Shown here: in pieces, positions 25,813 through 36,060 of the stretch | Position numbering within the stretch: the first letter of the stretch is position 1 | How the letters are laid out: each line of letters begins with the position of its first letter | From: Rhabditoides inermis | Lineage: Eukaryota; Nematoda; Chromadorea; Rhabditida; Rhabditidae | Direction of reading: 5' to 3' | NCBI GenBank assembly: GCA_963966185.1 | Contig: CAWZYM010000325.1 | Coordinates: 1-64,000 of the forward strand | DNA: 64,000 nucleotides | Position numbers and translations under genes: made by a program | Notes under the pieces: generated by a model | What the model saw: the letters and a program-made list of their open reading frames with translations, nothing else | Database searches by the model: none | Told to the model about the DNA's origin: nothing

Positions 25813-26027
25813 CTTGTTGCTGTGCCGGTGGAGGCACTCCTGCTACCGGTTGAACATTCCGTGGGGGGAAAACACCGGGAGCAGCTAAATAAAACAATTA
25901 CTGAAAACACGTATAACAAAAGAAGTAACGAAACGTACGCAAGATGCCCCTCCGATTATTCGTATTCATTGCCGAACAATCGGAGGACGGAGGCACCGCC
26001 AAAATAGCCGCAACAACGAGAAATGAC
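25813..26027 (-). CDS. Secreted Pro-rich protein, first two recognisable exons (unit 1)
   Basis: Minus-strand exons: 26027-25939, encoding RSFLVVAAILAVPPSSDCSA and more, acceptor GCGATTAG and donor GTACGT; then 25884-25813, encoding APGVFPPRNVQPVAGVPPPA and QQQ, acceptor TTTATTTAG and donor AAG/GTAAGTATG (a perfect consensus). The phases join. The hydrophobic start reads as a signal peptide whose Met would come from an upstream, unidentified exon. Downstream exons were not resolved. Family not recognised. An identical copy is at 27879-28093. Confidence 0.5.
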
Positions 26028-26196
26028 CTAATCGCAGATTGTGAAAACATATAACAATAATTCGTTATCACTTTACGTTATAAAAAACAAAAACAACACG
26101 TCATCTTTCAAAAAAAAAACATTCAAAACACAGACAGAGCCGATCGGCTGGATCCAGAAGTTTCGAATGAGAATTTGCGCGCGAAAAGTTGTGCCG

Positions 26197-26316
26197 CGGC
26201 GACCGCCGCGATATGTTCTGGGCCGCGGCGACCGCCGCGAAATAAGGCTCTATGCCGCGGCGACCGCCGCGAATCCGCCGCGACCGTCGCGAAACCGCGG
26301 CGACCGCCGCGATATT
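26197..26316. repeat. Cluster of five GC-rich palindromes (unit 1)
   Basis: CGCGGCG-AC-CGCCGCG occurs four times (about 26200, 26224, 26253, 26298) plus a diverged but still palindromic copy at about 26276. Spacing is roughly 22-29 nt. GC content is extreme compared with the flanks. The identical cluster is in unit 2 at 28263-28382. Confidence 0.9.
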
Positions 26317-26317
26317 C

Positions 26318-27640
26318 ATCTGAGATCTCGGAGTGCCTCGATTTGGATCCCCTGTGTCACGTAAGTTCGAAAAAATCGATAAAAAATCAAAGTTACTGTA
26401 GTATGCAAGTTAATTAAAGGAAAGCAATTTGCAGAAAGAATTCGCGAGAATGGCGCTGTTGTGTCCTGTGACGTGCGGATTTTGCGAAGTCGTTCTAGGG
26501 TTGTTCAGTATTGTATGATGGGTGACTGACCTTTCCGAAACAGTTGCCCAAGTGCGCCTCGCGCGCGCAGACTTGTCCTCACACCTACCAGGACCGGCAG
26601 TGGCAAGCATTACGCTAGTTGGAACACTAACATTAATTGCGTACAATTACGTAGTGTAGTGGTTAGCTATATCGATGATCGCTATACACGGTGAAAATGC
26701 TATTTTGGGGAAAAAAGTTGTGGACATAATCCGAGTTCGCGACATAATCCGAGTTTCCCACCGCAATCATTCAGACACTGCGGACCCGCAGTGTGTCGAT
26801 CTGGAGAAGGACTGCCAACAGAAAAAGGACCTGTGCAACGATCCGGTACGCATCTTTCTCTCTCCCTCTCTCTCCCTCTCTCTCTCCCTCTCTCTCCTTC
26901 TTTCCCCTCCCATCTTTCTCTTCTCCATATGCTCTCTTAGGTCGAAACGTTCAACATGACATTCCTCTGTCTTTTGACGTGCGGCATATGCGACCCCCGG
27001 AGTGACAACCACCCTCAGTGAGTTCAATGTGAAAAATGGTGTGCACAACGCCAAGATTAAAATCGATACTATCTTGTGCTATTTCGCTCATTTCCAACAA
27101 CATCAACCACGTCTTCATGTATTGTAAGGTTTTCGGAAAATCTGAAGAAGGCCATGCTAAACCAGTTGTTCAGCCACTCTTCCTCCCACTACCACTACGT
27201 TCACTACAACCACTGAGACTACGCCAACTGTACCCCATACCACCCAAAAAACCGGAGACTATTGAACCCCATACCACCTCTGAACCAACGACTGTTGTAC
27301 CTACCACCTCCTCCACCTGTTTCAACAAGGCTGGCGACGCGTACTGCCAGGAGAAACAGTACCTCTGTTCCTCTGCAACAACAACGTGAGTTCTCGTCGA
27401 ATGTCGTTAGTAGAGGGAAAAAGAGTAAAAAGGCTTCGTTGGTGATGTGTTGAACAGACGAGCAGAAAAAAACGAGCGACTCATGAACAGAAACAAAAGA
27501 TGAGATCGCGTAGAAATCTACAACAATAACAAAAGTTGTGCCCAGACGTGGTACGGGCCAGATGACGGACGTGTGCGCCACGTGCCAACGATGCGGGCAC
27601 GGACGACTCTCCTGCCGCCAGATCAGTGCAAGGTCATAGA
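26318..27640 (+). CDS. ShKT-domain secreted protein exons, unit 1 (probably disrupted)
   Basis: ShKT domains are six-Cys extracellular modules common in nematode secreted proteins. Exons: about 26318-26360 (ISECLDLDPLCH), 26435-26488 (KEFARMALLCPVTCGFCE), together five of the six Cys of one domain; 26544-26618, a Cys-containing exon ending at a stop; 26775-26845 (CVDLEKDCQQKKDLCNDP); 26941 onward (VETFNMTFLCLLTCGIC), together a full ShKT; then a Thr/Pro-rich linker and, to 27385, STCFNKAGDAYCQEKQYLC. A last exon near 27545 carries CATCQRC. Here the run of five C at 26994-26998 breaks the frame (unit 2 has four), and a run of six A in the linker shifts the frame in both units. This is either a pseudogene or homopolymer sequencing error. 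Confidence 0.55.
26855..26930. repeat. CT-rich tract in a 95-nt ShKT intron
   Basis: Fills almost all of the intron 26846-26940 between the two halves of a ShKT domain. Repeated identically in unit 2 (28921-28996). Confidence 0.85.
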
Positions 27641-27767
27641 TGCAAAGTGAGTGCCTTGAAGAGTGGTCATAGACAACTACAGTGGGAGTGGGTGGGCAAA
27701 TCAGAAATTATATCATACCATAAATACTTGAATGCATGCGCGAATTTCAATTACTTACAAGAGCGCG

Positions 27768-29645
27768 GGTTGATTGAAATAGAAATGAATGTATATAGTA
27801 TACTTGTGAAATGATAATTGTGGAAAGTCTCTGGAGATGATATAGAGGCTCCTATATTGTGCAAACACTCATACTTACCTTGTTGCTGTGCCGGTGGAGG
27901 CACTCCTGCTACCGGTTGAACATTCCGTGGGGGGAAAACACCGGGAGCAGCTAAATAAAACAATTACTGAAAACACGTATAACAAAAGAAGTAACGAAAC
28001 GTACGCAAGATGCCCCTCCGATTATTCGTATTCATTGCCGAACAATCGGAGGACGGAGGCACCGCCAAAATAGCCGCAACAACGAGAAATGACCTAATCG
28101 CAGATTGTGAAAACATATAACAATAATTCGTTATCACTTTACGTTATAAAAAACAAAAACAACACGTCATCTTTCAAAAAAAAAACATTCAAAACACAGA
28201 CAGAGCCGATCGGCTGGATCCAGAAGTTTCGAATGAGAATTTGCGCGCGAAAAGTTGTGCCGCGGCGACCGCCGCGATATGTTCTGGGCCGCGGCGACCG
28301 CCGCGAAATAAGGCTCTATGCCGCGGCGACCGCCGCGAATCCGCCGCGACCGTCGCGAAACCGCGGCGACCGCCGCGATATTCATCTGAGATCTCGGAGT
28401 GCCTCGATTTGGATCCCCTGTGTCACGTAAGTTCGAAAAAATCGATAAAAAATCAAAGTTACTGTAGTATGCAAGTTAATTAAAGGAAAGCAATTTGCAG
28501 AAAGAATTCGCGAGAATGGCGCTGTTGTGTCCTGTGACGTGCGGATTTTGCGAAGTCGTTCTAGGGTTGTTCAGTATTGTATGATGGGTGACTGACCTTT
28601 CCGAAACAGTTGCCCAAGTGCGCCTCGCGCGCGCAGACTTGTCCTCACACCTACCAGGACCGGCAGTGGCAAGCATTACGCTAGTTGGAACACTAACATT
28701 AATTGCGTACAATTACGTAGTGTAGTGGTTAGCTATATCGATGATCGCTATACACGGTGAAAATGCTATTTTGGGGAAAAAAGTTGTGGACATAATCCGA
28801 GTTCGCGACATAATCCGAGTTTCCCACCGCAATCATTCAGACACTGCGGACCCGCAGTGTGTCGATCTGGAGAAGGACTGCCAACAGAAAAAGGACCTGT
28901 GCAACGATCCGGTACGCATCTTTCTCTCTCCCTCTCTCTCCCTCTCTCTCTCCCTCTCTCTCCTTCTTTCCCCTCCCATCTTTCTCTTCTCCATATGCTC
29001 TCTTAGGTCGAAACGTTCAACATGACATTCCTCTGTCTTTTGACGTGCGGCATATGCGACCCCGGAGTGACAACCACCCTCAGTGAGTTCAATGTGAAAA
29101 ATGGTGTGCACAACGCCAAGATTAAATCGATACTATCTTGTGCTATTTCGCTCATTTCCAACAACATCAACCACGTCTTCATGTATTGTAAGGTTTTCGG
29201 AAAATCTGAAGAAGGCCATGCTAAACCAGTTGTTCAGCCACTCTTCCTCCCACTACCACTACGTTCACTACAACCACTGAGACTACGCCAACTGTACCCC
29301 ATACCACCCAAAAAACCGGAGACTATTGAACCCCATACCACCTCTGAACCAACGACTGTTGTACCTACCACCTCCTCCACCTGTTTCAACAAGGCTGGCG
29401 ACGCGTACTGCCAGGAGAAACAGTACCTCTGTTCCTCTGCAACAACAACGTGAGTTCTCGTCGAATGTCGTTAGTAGAGGGAAAAAGAGTAAAAAGGCTT
29501 CGTTAGATGGTGTTGAACAGACGAGCAGCGACTACATGAACAGAAAAAAACGAGATCGTTCGTAGAAATCTACAACAATAACAAAAGTTGTTCAGACGTG
29601 GTACAATAAGATGACGGCGGCGTGTGCGAAGACGTGCCAACGATC
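27768..29645. repeat. Tandem duplication, unit 2
   Basis: Second copy of 25702-27640. Homopolymer differences: four C instead of five at about 29060, three A instead of four at about 29125. From about 29503 the two units diverge. Confidence 0.95.
27879..28093 (-). CDS. Secreted Pro-rich protein, first two recognisable exons (unit 2)
   Basis: Identical duplicate of 25813-26027; exons 28093-28005 and 27950-27879 with the same splice signals. Sequence downstream of it on the minus strand (27768 leftwards) differs from unit 1, so if unit 1 is a working gene this copy probably lacks its 3' exons. Confidence 0.4.
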
Positions 29646-29649
29646 CTAG
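28384..29649 (+). CDS. ShKT-domain secreted protein exons, unit 2 (no own signal-peptide exon seen)
   Basis: Same exons as unit 1: about 28384-28426, 28501-28554, 28610-28684, 28841-28911, 29007 onward, linker, ...-29449, and a terminal exon 29596-29649 encoding TWYNKMTAACAKTCQRS. The frame is intact through TCGICDPGVTTT here. In the last domain the sixth Cys is replaced (QRS), and the join 29449/29596 is one base out of phase, as is the six-A linker run. No signal-peptide exon comparable to 25391-25463 precedes it. The duplication may extend one gene's domain array, or be a second, decaying gene. Confidence 0.5.
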
Positions 29650-29699
29650 ATTCATCCTTGCTACTATAAATATACGCTGTTCTTATATCTTTCGTTCAC

Positions 29700-30115
29700 A
29701 GTCCGGTGAAGTTGCATAATCAATGTTCTCTTCAATATGGGGGTGCCTGACTATTCCTGCGGAACACTTCGGAATCGCTTCTGAAGTGACTGACCGTACC
29801 TCGACAACCACGCTCTCCTAGACCACAGGCAGTGCCACATCCCACCCTGTCATGGATGCGTGTCGCCATCGCTCGCTGCCATCCTCTCCAGCAAGGTCGA
29901 CTCTGCAGCCATAGCGCGCAAAAGAAAACATGCGACTGTAATGCATCCAATCTTGTCTCCCCCCCCCTTACCCCCCCCCCCCCTATTCTCTCTCACCCCC
30001 CCCCCCCCCTCTCTCTCACTTGCATCGGGGTCAATTCCAGTTCCGATCGGCTTCACTCGATCGCAGAGATGAACTGTCTAGATAGTGAGAGTAGACTGCG
30101 CAACTGACAGCTACT
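29700..30115 (+). pseudogene. Exon-like remnants downstream of the ShKT array
   Basis: After a good acceptor (GTTCACAG, 29700) come protein-like pieces in shifting frames: PVKLHNQCSLQYG, then PDYSCGTLRNRF, then RQCHIPPCHGCVSPSLAAIL, then after C runs and an acceptor AATTCCAG, DRLHSIAEMNCLDSESRLRN and a stop. RQCHIPPC recalls the end of a thrombospondin type 1 repeat, but stops and frame changes intervene. Probably a degraded gene; weak evidence. Confidence 0.25.
29958..30014. repeat. Poly-C runs
   Basis: Three C runs of roughly 8-14 nt within 60 nt. Such runs are a known source of length error, which matters for reading frames nearby. Confidence 0.85.
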
Positions 30116-30749
30116 CACCAGTCTCCTACTGCTTTGATGCTGATCACTGCGATATCATGTTACAATGTAGTTGCGATGTATATTTTTGATGATATTCTAT
30201 GGTCGCATTCAGTGATTCTTCAATCAAGCTCTCTTCCATTTCCGCTAGCGCGTTTTTTTTTCTCTCGGCGCTTTTTGCACATGTTGTGAGTTGTGAGCGC
30301 AGCTGTGAATCAAGCATTCGAGTGTTTCAATGAACCGCGGCGATGAGATGATGATTTTTTTCGCGCCGACAACTACTGCATATACAAAGTGGCAACCGAC
30401 GCGTCACGTGCACAGAGACTATTTCACTTTTTATCGTCTCACAAGATTGAACTTTTTTTTCTTTTGTGGTCTCCTGCGCATGATGTGGTCTTCAGCTCGT
30501 TCGAAATGTACCTTATGTGGTTTCTTCCCCGACTGTTCGCACAGGCAACAAGGTTGTCACTTGTCACCCTACACACTGACATCTCTCTGGCTCCTCCTAC
30601 TAGGGAGATCAAGCGTTCCAGACAGACAGACAAATTTTGTGTTCTCTATAAATTACGATCTTTGTCGGCTGCAAACTGTGTTTCCTTGTTTGCGCATCTC
30701 GCGGAAATAGTGTCGATTCGTGTCTTTTCGTTCTACAGAAAAGTTTTCA

Positions 30750-30799
30750 GGCAGAATGACGAACAGTGGGAGCGCAGCCTCAGGGAGCAGAAGAAGTGA
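30750..30799 (+). CDS. Candidate terminal exon, unknown product
   Basis: After acceptor AGTTTTCAG the frame reads QNDEQWERSLREQKK and stops with TGA. Charged, helix-like composition and a good acceptor suggest the last exon of a gene whose other exons I could not find between 30120 and 30740. Confidence 0.3.
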
Positions 30800-31798
30800 T
30801 TTTTTTTTATTGATTTTTTCATTATCTTTTATTTGATTGTTATTTTGATCTCGAAATCGCTGACTGGGTTTTGCTTGCAGTCCACATTTCTAGTCTTACT
30901 TGCAGTCTACATTTCCCTATCAGTTGTCCCGTTATCACCCCCTTCTCTCCGGGACTAAATTTTACACAGCACTCCGTCAAAAGTGTGCCGCCGTGCCGGG
31001 AACCTTTGCGCGCCAAATTTGAAACTTTGTGTTTGCATCTTACTTGATTGATCCTGTCAGCGGTAATATGCTCATTTCAAAGAATAAGCCACGCATGTCT
31101 TAGTTCATCAAACGAAGTGAAACTGCAAACGGCTTCTTAATTTGCAATATCACGAATGCTCAAGGTGTATCTTGTAGTTTCGAGAAAATGACATAATGGA
31201 AACATGAGGATGTCTGTTATACGATTGAGACAGGATCAGTTTGCATGACCTCGGTCAGCTCCAGTCAAGTTATCATTAGCACAAACACTGTGAGAACAAC
31301 GAATAAAGGGGGGAGGGGGTGCGCTTACTCCATTTTCGTATTCACTTTTGAATGATCCTCTACTACAATGAAAGATTGACTATTATCGATTTTTTTTTTT
31401 TACCATAACGATGCCCTCACTTTACGTTTCAGGGATTTATCTACCTACACATTTTCACTTATCGATCTACTACTGTGAGCATATAAGTAAAAAGTAAACA
31501 ACATTGATTCAACAATTCGGAGACATGATAATAAATATCAATATCTCTGAATTACGATAGCTTAGGTTCTCACAGCACAAGTAGCGACACTTCACCTTAG
31601 CATCACCTATTACCTGACATGACATCTCTTATCGGCATCTCACATATCCTTATGGGGAAAGAGAGGAGTGCGTGTGAGATGTATTATATCAACTATGAAT
31701 ATCGTAGAAGATTCTAGACAATTTCAACTTGCATTAGTAGTGAAATAGAATAATGTGCTAGGTTCAAACCTCACAGTAACGATAATATTGACTACAGG

Positions 31799-32742
31799 TT
31801 GCGACTCTTTTGTGTTGTGGAGGAGTGTAGAGGAGAAGTGGAGCTTCACCCGACAGGACGGAAGGTCACCGACCTCGACTACGCGGATGACATCGCTCTT
31901 CTTGGAGAAGACCCTGTTAACCTGCAGAAAGCTGTCGACCGTCTCAGTCTCCTCGCCGCCTCTTACGGTCTGATTCTCAGGACGGACAAGTGCGAGTCGA
32001 TGACCATCCCGCGAGGAGTAAAGGAGGAGTTCACTGTCAATGGAGAGAATATCGCGCAGAACAACATCTTCCGCTACCTCGGTTCGTTGATTAGCAGCGA
32101 CGCCGACCTTACTAAGGATGTGGAGGCGCGAATCGTCCAATCCTGCTCCGCGTTCAATTCGCTGGAAAAGGTTTTGTGGAGATCGAGTACCGCCAATTAC
32201 GTCAAGCTGCAGATCTACCTCACCGCCATCCGACCTGCAATGCTCTACGGATCCGGTACTCGGGCTCTCAATAAGAAGCTCGAGGAGAAGCTGGATACGG
32301 CGGAACGCAAATTCTTGCGCCGGATGTTAGCCTACTTCTTCCCAAACCGTCGCCACAACTCGCAGTTGTATCGGGATGTTAACAACATCTACTCCCGTCT
32401 CCTGCGCAAAAAATCCAAGCTGCCCACTCCCTCGCGGCATGTGGCGGCAACGAGAGTCTTTTGGGACACGTGCTGCGACGAGAAGACCATCGGATTGCGT
32501 CTCCACTCCGGCCGCCGCCGGAGTGGAGACGAGGCCCATGAAAGAAACGCGCCACATGGGACGAGAAGCTGAAGGAGGATGTCGGGCCCACGTCTGCCGT
32601 GCGCGCCAAGGTTACCTTGAGAGACACTTCGTTTCGCAGAGCTTGGAACACTCGCAACGGGCAGTGGATGGACGCTGTTATGGACATGACACAAGACTGC
32701 GTCAAGTGGTCAGAACTGGTTCACACGATGCTCGCCGGCTAA
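31799..32742 (+). pseudogene. Non-LTR retrotransposon reverse transcriptase, 5'-truncated, frameshifted
   Basis: The frame opens with LHPTGRKVTDLDYADDIALL: YADD is the reverse transcriptase catalytic box (palm motif C). It is followed by FRYLGSLISSDADLTKDVEA, then LRPAMLYGSGTR-like and AERKFLRRML motifs, in the usual order for the RT thumb region of RTE/Jockey-like elements. The fingers and endonuclease are missing upstream. A frameshift near 32540 separates it from WDEKLKEDVGP through MLAG and the stop at 32742. Not functional as it stands. The gagt tail after it supports a target-primed retrotransposon 3' end. Confidence 0.85.
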
Positions 32743-32763
32743 GGAGCGACAATGCTCCAGATG

Positions 32764-32786
32764 GAGTGAGTGAGTGAGTGAGTGAT
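32764..32786 (+). repeat. (TGAG)n tail of the retrotransposon
   Basis: Five TGAG-type units lie just after the RT stop codon. Short tandem repeats at the 3' end are typical of RTE-type elements and mark the element's end. Confidence 0.7.
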
Positions 32787-32858
32787 ACTGAATGAAATGC
32801 ATCGCATATTTTCTTTGGCGTTCATATCTCTATTTCTCAACTCCTCTCACATGATCCC

Positions 32859-32931
32859 ATGGCGAAGTGGTAACGCTCTCGCGTGACAAGACAAGCAGCG
32901 GTTCGCGGGTTCGACCTTGGGTATCTACGCG
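32859..32931 (+). repeat. tRNA-like SINE head
   Basis: A-box TGGCGAAGTGG and B-box-like GGTTCGACCTT about 45 nt apart, with a partly pairing acceptor stem (GATCCCA with TGGGTATC). Imperfect, so called a tRNA-derived repeat or tRNA pseudogene. Confidence 0.45.
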
Positions 32932-33455
32932 TTTGCCAAATTGAAAACAGCATACAATGGGTTTTAATCTTTGTCTAACCATACACTCTCTGATCCTCGC
33001 TGATCGTGACCTTTAACATGTTATCAGAGGTGTTAGTCTTCCTAATCTTCCTAAATCAAAACATTCTCGGGTTGCCTGCCAAATACTCTCGGGCTTGTTA
33101 CCCTTTCGAAATACATCGGAATTGCTTTCAAAGATTCAACATGCACATATATTTTCTAAACCCTTTCTTGAAAAGAAAAGGATTGCAGCCACACTAAATG
33201 AGCCTGAAAAAGATAAATTTAAGATAATAAAGTGACATTAGCACTGCCACCCTAATTATGTAGTGCCGTTCGCAGTTTCACTTCGTTCGATGAACTAAGA
33301 CATGCGTGGCTTAATCTTTGAAATGAGCATATGACCGCTGACAGGATCAATCAAGTAAGATGCAAAACACAAAGTTTCAAATTTGGCGCGCAAAGGTTCC
33401 CGGCACGGCGGCACACTTTTGACGGAGTGCTGTGTAAAATTTAGTCTCTCCGGGA

Positions 33456-33941
33456 ACACTGCCTTCCATGACAGACACACGGGCTCTTCCTGCCCCCCTT
33501 TTCATGCCGGCCCAAGTTCACCTTCTCCCACTGATAAGAGATATGGTGCCATTCTTATCATATCAGTCGAGCACGCACGCAAACCAAATCACCGCATAAT
33601 GCAATAATAAAAACATGAGAGCCACCGCACCGCGTTGAAATCGTACAATGGAAAGCGGGCGGTAGGGCGGGACGAAAACCACCGCGCTCACTTTGATATC
33701 GTTGAAACGTAGTAATCAACGACTCAAGTATGGAAAAGCGAACACTGTTTTCCGCAGATCCAATGCACTCAAGTATAGAAAAAAACATCTGGCTGAAACA
33801 CACGGTGCACTTTCTGTTTTCGTGGAAGAGAAAACTGTAGGAGGTCACGCACCTCACTCTGCGTGTCTGCCACGCAGTGAGAGCTGCGCTTGAAAACAAC
33901 AATATTGACTGGCCGCTCGCCCACAGGTCACACCATATCGA

Positions 33942-33996
<55 letters not shown>

Positions 33997-34766
33997 GCTC
34001 TCACGCAATTGTGCCACCATCGCGCATCCGTTGTTTTATATTTCTATATCAAGTGATAAGGGGGGTGATAGAGCCGCGCAACCGCCTCTCTCCTTTGACC
34101 ACAGTGTTCTGTTTCCGCGCGAGGTCACTGCCCGCTCGCTCGCTCACTCTCGGCGCGCACTGTTTTCTCTTGGACCAGCCTCGCTCCTCTCTTGCAAGCC
34201 ATGATCGCTTGTGGTCCGTTAACGTTCTCAATGGTCCGTTTTGGTATTTGCAGCAGCGGAGCACATCTATTTGCAGAGCGGCTGATGCAATCGGCGGTCA
34301 GCTCGTTTTTTTGCCAGCGCGATTTTGTTGATGTTGAAGCCTCGCTGCTTTCTCTCACTGCCTCTCTCTCTCACTCCCAGCTGTTTTCCACATACGCGTC
34401 ACGTGTTGTGCTTCTCTCTCTCATGTACAAATAGCCGTTTTGCGGGAAATCATTGGTCACTCCTCAGCGAAGCCTGCTTGTAGATCAGTGACCCAAGTGT
34501 ACCGTTTGCTAGTTTACGATTAGTTTATGGTTTTACGGCTCTATTAGATGCGGCAGCCACCTTTCATGACTTCGGTACAACCAGTACTCACTTCATCCCG
34601 TTCTTTGACCGCTCTCTTATCAGTCTTCACTGTTTGTTTATCACTACCGTGTTCTGATCGCACTGACATATAGATAAAACTTCTCACTCCCAGTGAGATA
34701 CTCTTTCCACATAGTGAGATGTCCGGTTCGTTGTGCTTGGTGTCAAGTGTGTATTGCAGATCGGAG
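33456..34766. other. Non-coding stretch upstream of pmt-1
   Basis: Contains a (CT)n tract at about 33946-33993 and no exon I can support. It presumably includes the pmt-1 promoter; no TATA-like or initiator element stands out. Confidence 0.45.
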
Positions 34767-36029
34767 ATGACGACGGCCACTCGCGAGACTTTCGTCTTTT
34801 GGGACAAGTTCTCCGGCAATCCGGACAACAACGCCATGATGCTCAACCACAACAGGTACGGTAGGGTTACGGTACTGATTACGGTAGGGTTACTGTATGG
34901 AATACGGTAGGGTTACTGTATGGATTACGGTAGGGTTACTTTATGAAATACGGTAGGGTTACTGTATGAATTACGGTAGGGTTACTGTATGAATTACGGT
35001 AGAGTTAGTGTATGTATCAAGGTAGGGTTTCTGTATGACGATTCTCAGGAATGATTAACGAAACACTGTTTTCTCTCTATTTGTCTAACCCTTGAAACGT
35101 ATCGCTTCGAAAAAATCTAATGTGAAACATTTTACCCAAATTCCGAAACGTTTACTCCAAAAACTATCAATTTAAACTCATTACGTCTCCACTATTCTAC
35201 ACGAAAACTTAGATTACAGTAGTATTACATACAGTTTACCGTATACCGTACCCCTATTCAGTGACGATCTCGAGGAGGCGGATCGTCTGGAGATCCTCTC
35301 CTCTCTCCCCAACCTCAAGGACCTCGATCTCGTCGACGTCGGAGCCGGAATCGGGTACGGTACATTGAATGTGATTACGGTACTTTGCGGATACGGTGTA
35401 CTGAATTTGGGAATCGCTATCGGCTCGTAGTTTTTTTTTTTGCTTTTTGTTCGCTGTTCTTTCCACCACGTTGTATCACCTGTTATCTATTTGATAACGG
35501 AGTTTATCCAATTTATTTATTTCGGTGTTATCACACCGGCGTCACATAAAAGATGGGGTCTATCAGTTTCTGGAAATGTCGGTCGTTTATCGCTAGAGAA
35601 ACACTGTAGTTGGCAGTTTCGACAGAATGAAAAGTTGGATTTTGAAGAGGTCGACGCGTGGTCTGACCACGCGCACGCGCCCTGTCACACTTTCTGTGTA
35701 ACAAACGCCGGTATGAAATCATTGCTCGAGATTAGAGTGTAATCACAGTCACACAACCACGTGCGTGGAATCATCTGTCTATGTGAAATCGCAGAGATCA
35801 AACATATATACTTATTGAGGGGGAACATAGGAAAATTTAGCTTTGGAATGCAGCACAAGCACTTTTTCGGAAGTTTTTCGGTAGACCCTGTGCTGAACCC
35901 ATTCTCAATGATCGCTAACTGATCTGTAACCTAAGGCGAAAAGAAATTGTGAGACTAAAAATATATCACGCCATTTCTCCCAGTTGAACGGAATGTGAGA
36001 GAGTGAGAAAGAGAGAAAGAGTGTAGATC

Positions 36030-36060
<31 letters not shown>

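Larger units (their letters stand above)
25702..27640. repeat. Tandem duplication, unit 1
   Basis: Unit 2 starts exactly 2066 nt downstream at 27768. The units appear identical apart from single-base homopolymer differences for about 1.75 kb, then become clearly diverged (substitutions plus small indels) from about 27434. The unit holds two minus-strand exons, the GC palindrome cluster and the plus-strand ShKT exons. Confidence 0.95.
30945..33455. mobile_element. 2.5-kb region bounded by about 190-bp inverted repeats
   Basis: The left arm 30945-31133 and right arm 33265-33455 are reverse complements at roughly 95% identity by eye (both contain GTGTGCCGCCGTGCCGGGAA in matching orientation). 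Between them are the retrotransposon 3' fragment (about 31750-32786) and a tRNA-like element (about 32859-32931). No transposase is visible. It may be a large foldback transposon that captured other repeats, or an inverted duplication of a repeat on each side of the retrotransposon. Confidence 0.75.

Noticed and set aside
26197..28382. CRISPR-like array from the regularly spaced GC palindromes
   Set aside because: Spacers are short and repeated in both units, no cas gene exists, and the DNA is eukaryotic.
34719..34766. Upstream in-frame ATG as the pmt-1 start
   Set aside because: It would add 16 residues across a good acceptor (TATTGCAG). A trans-spliced leader just before the inner ATG fits worm genes better, though the longer form cannot be excluded.
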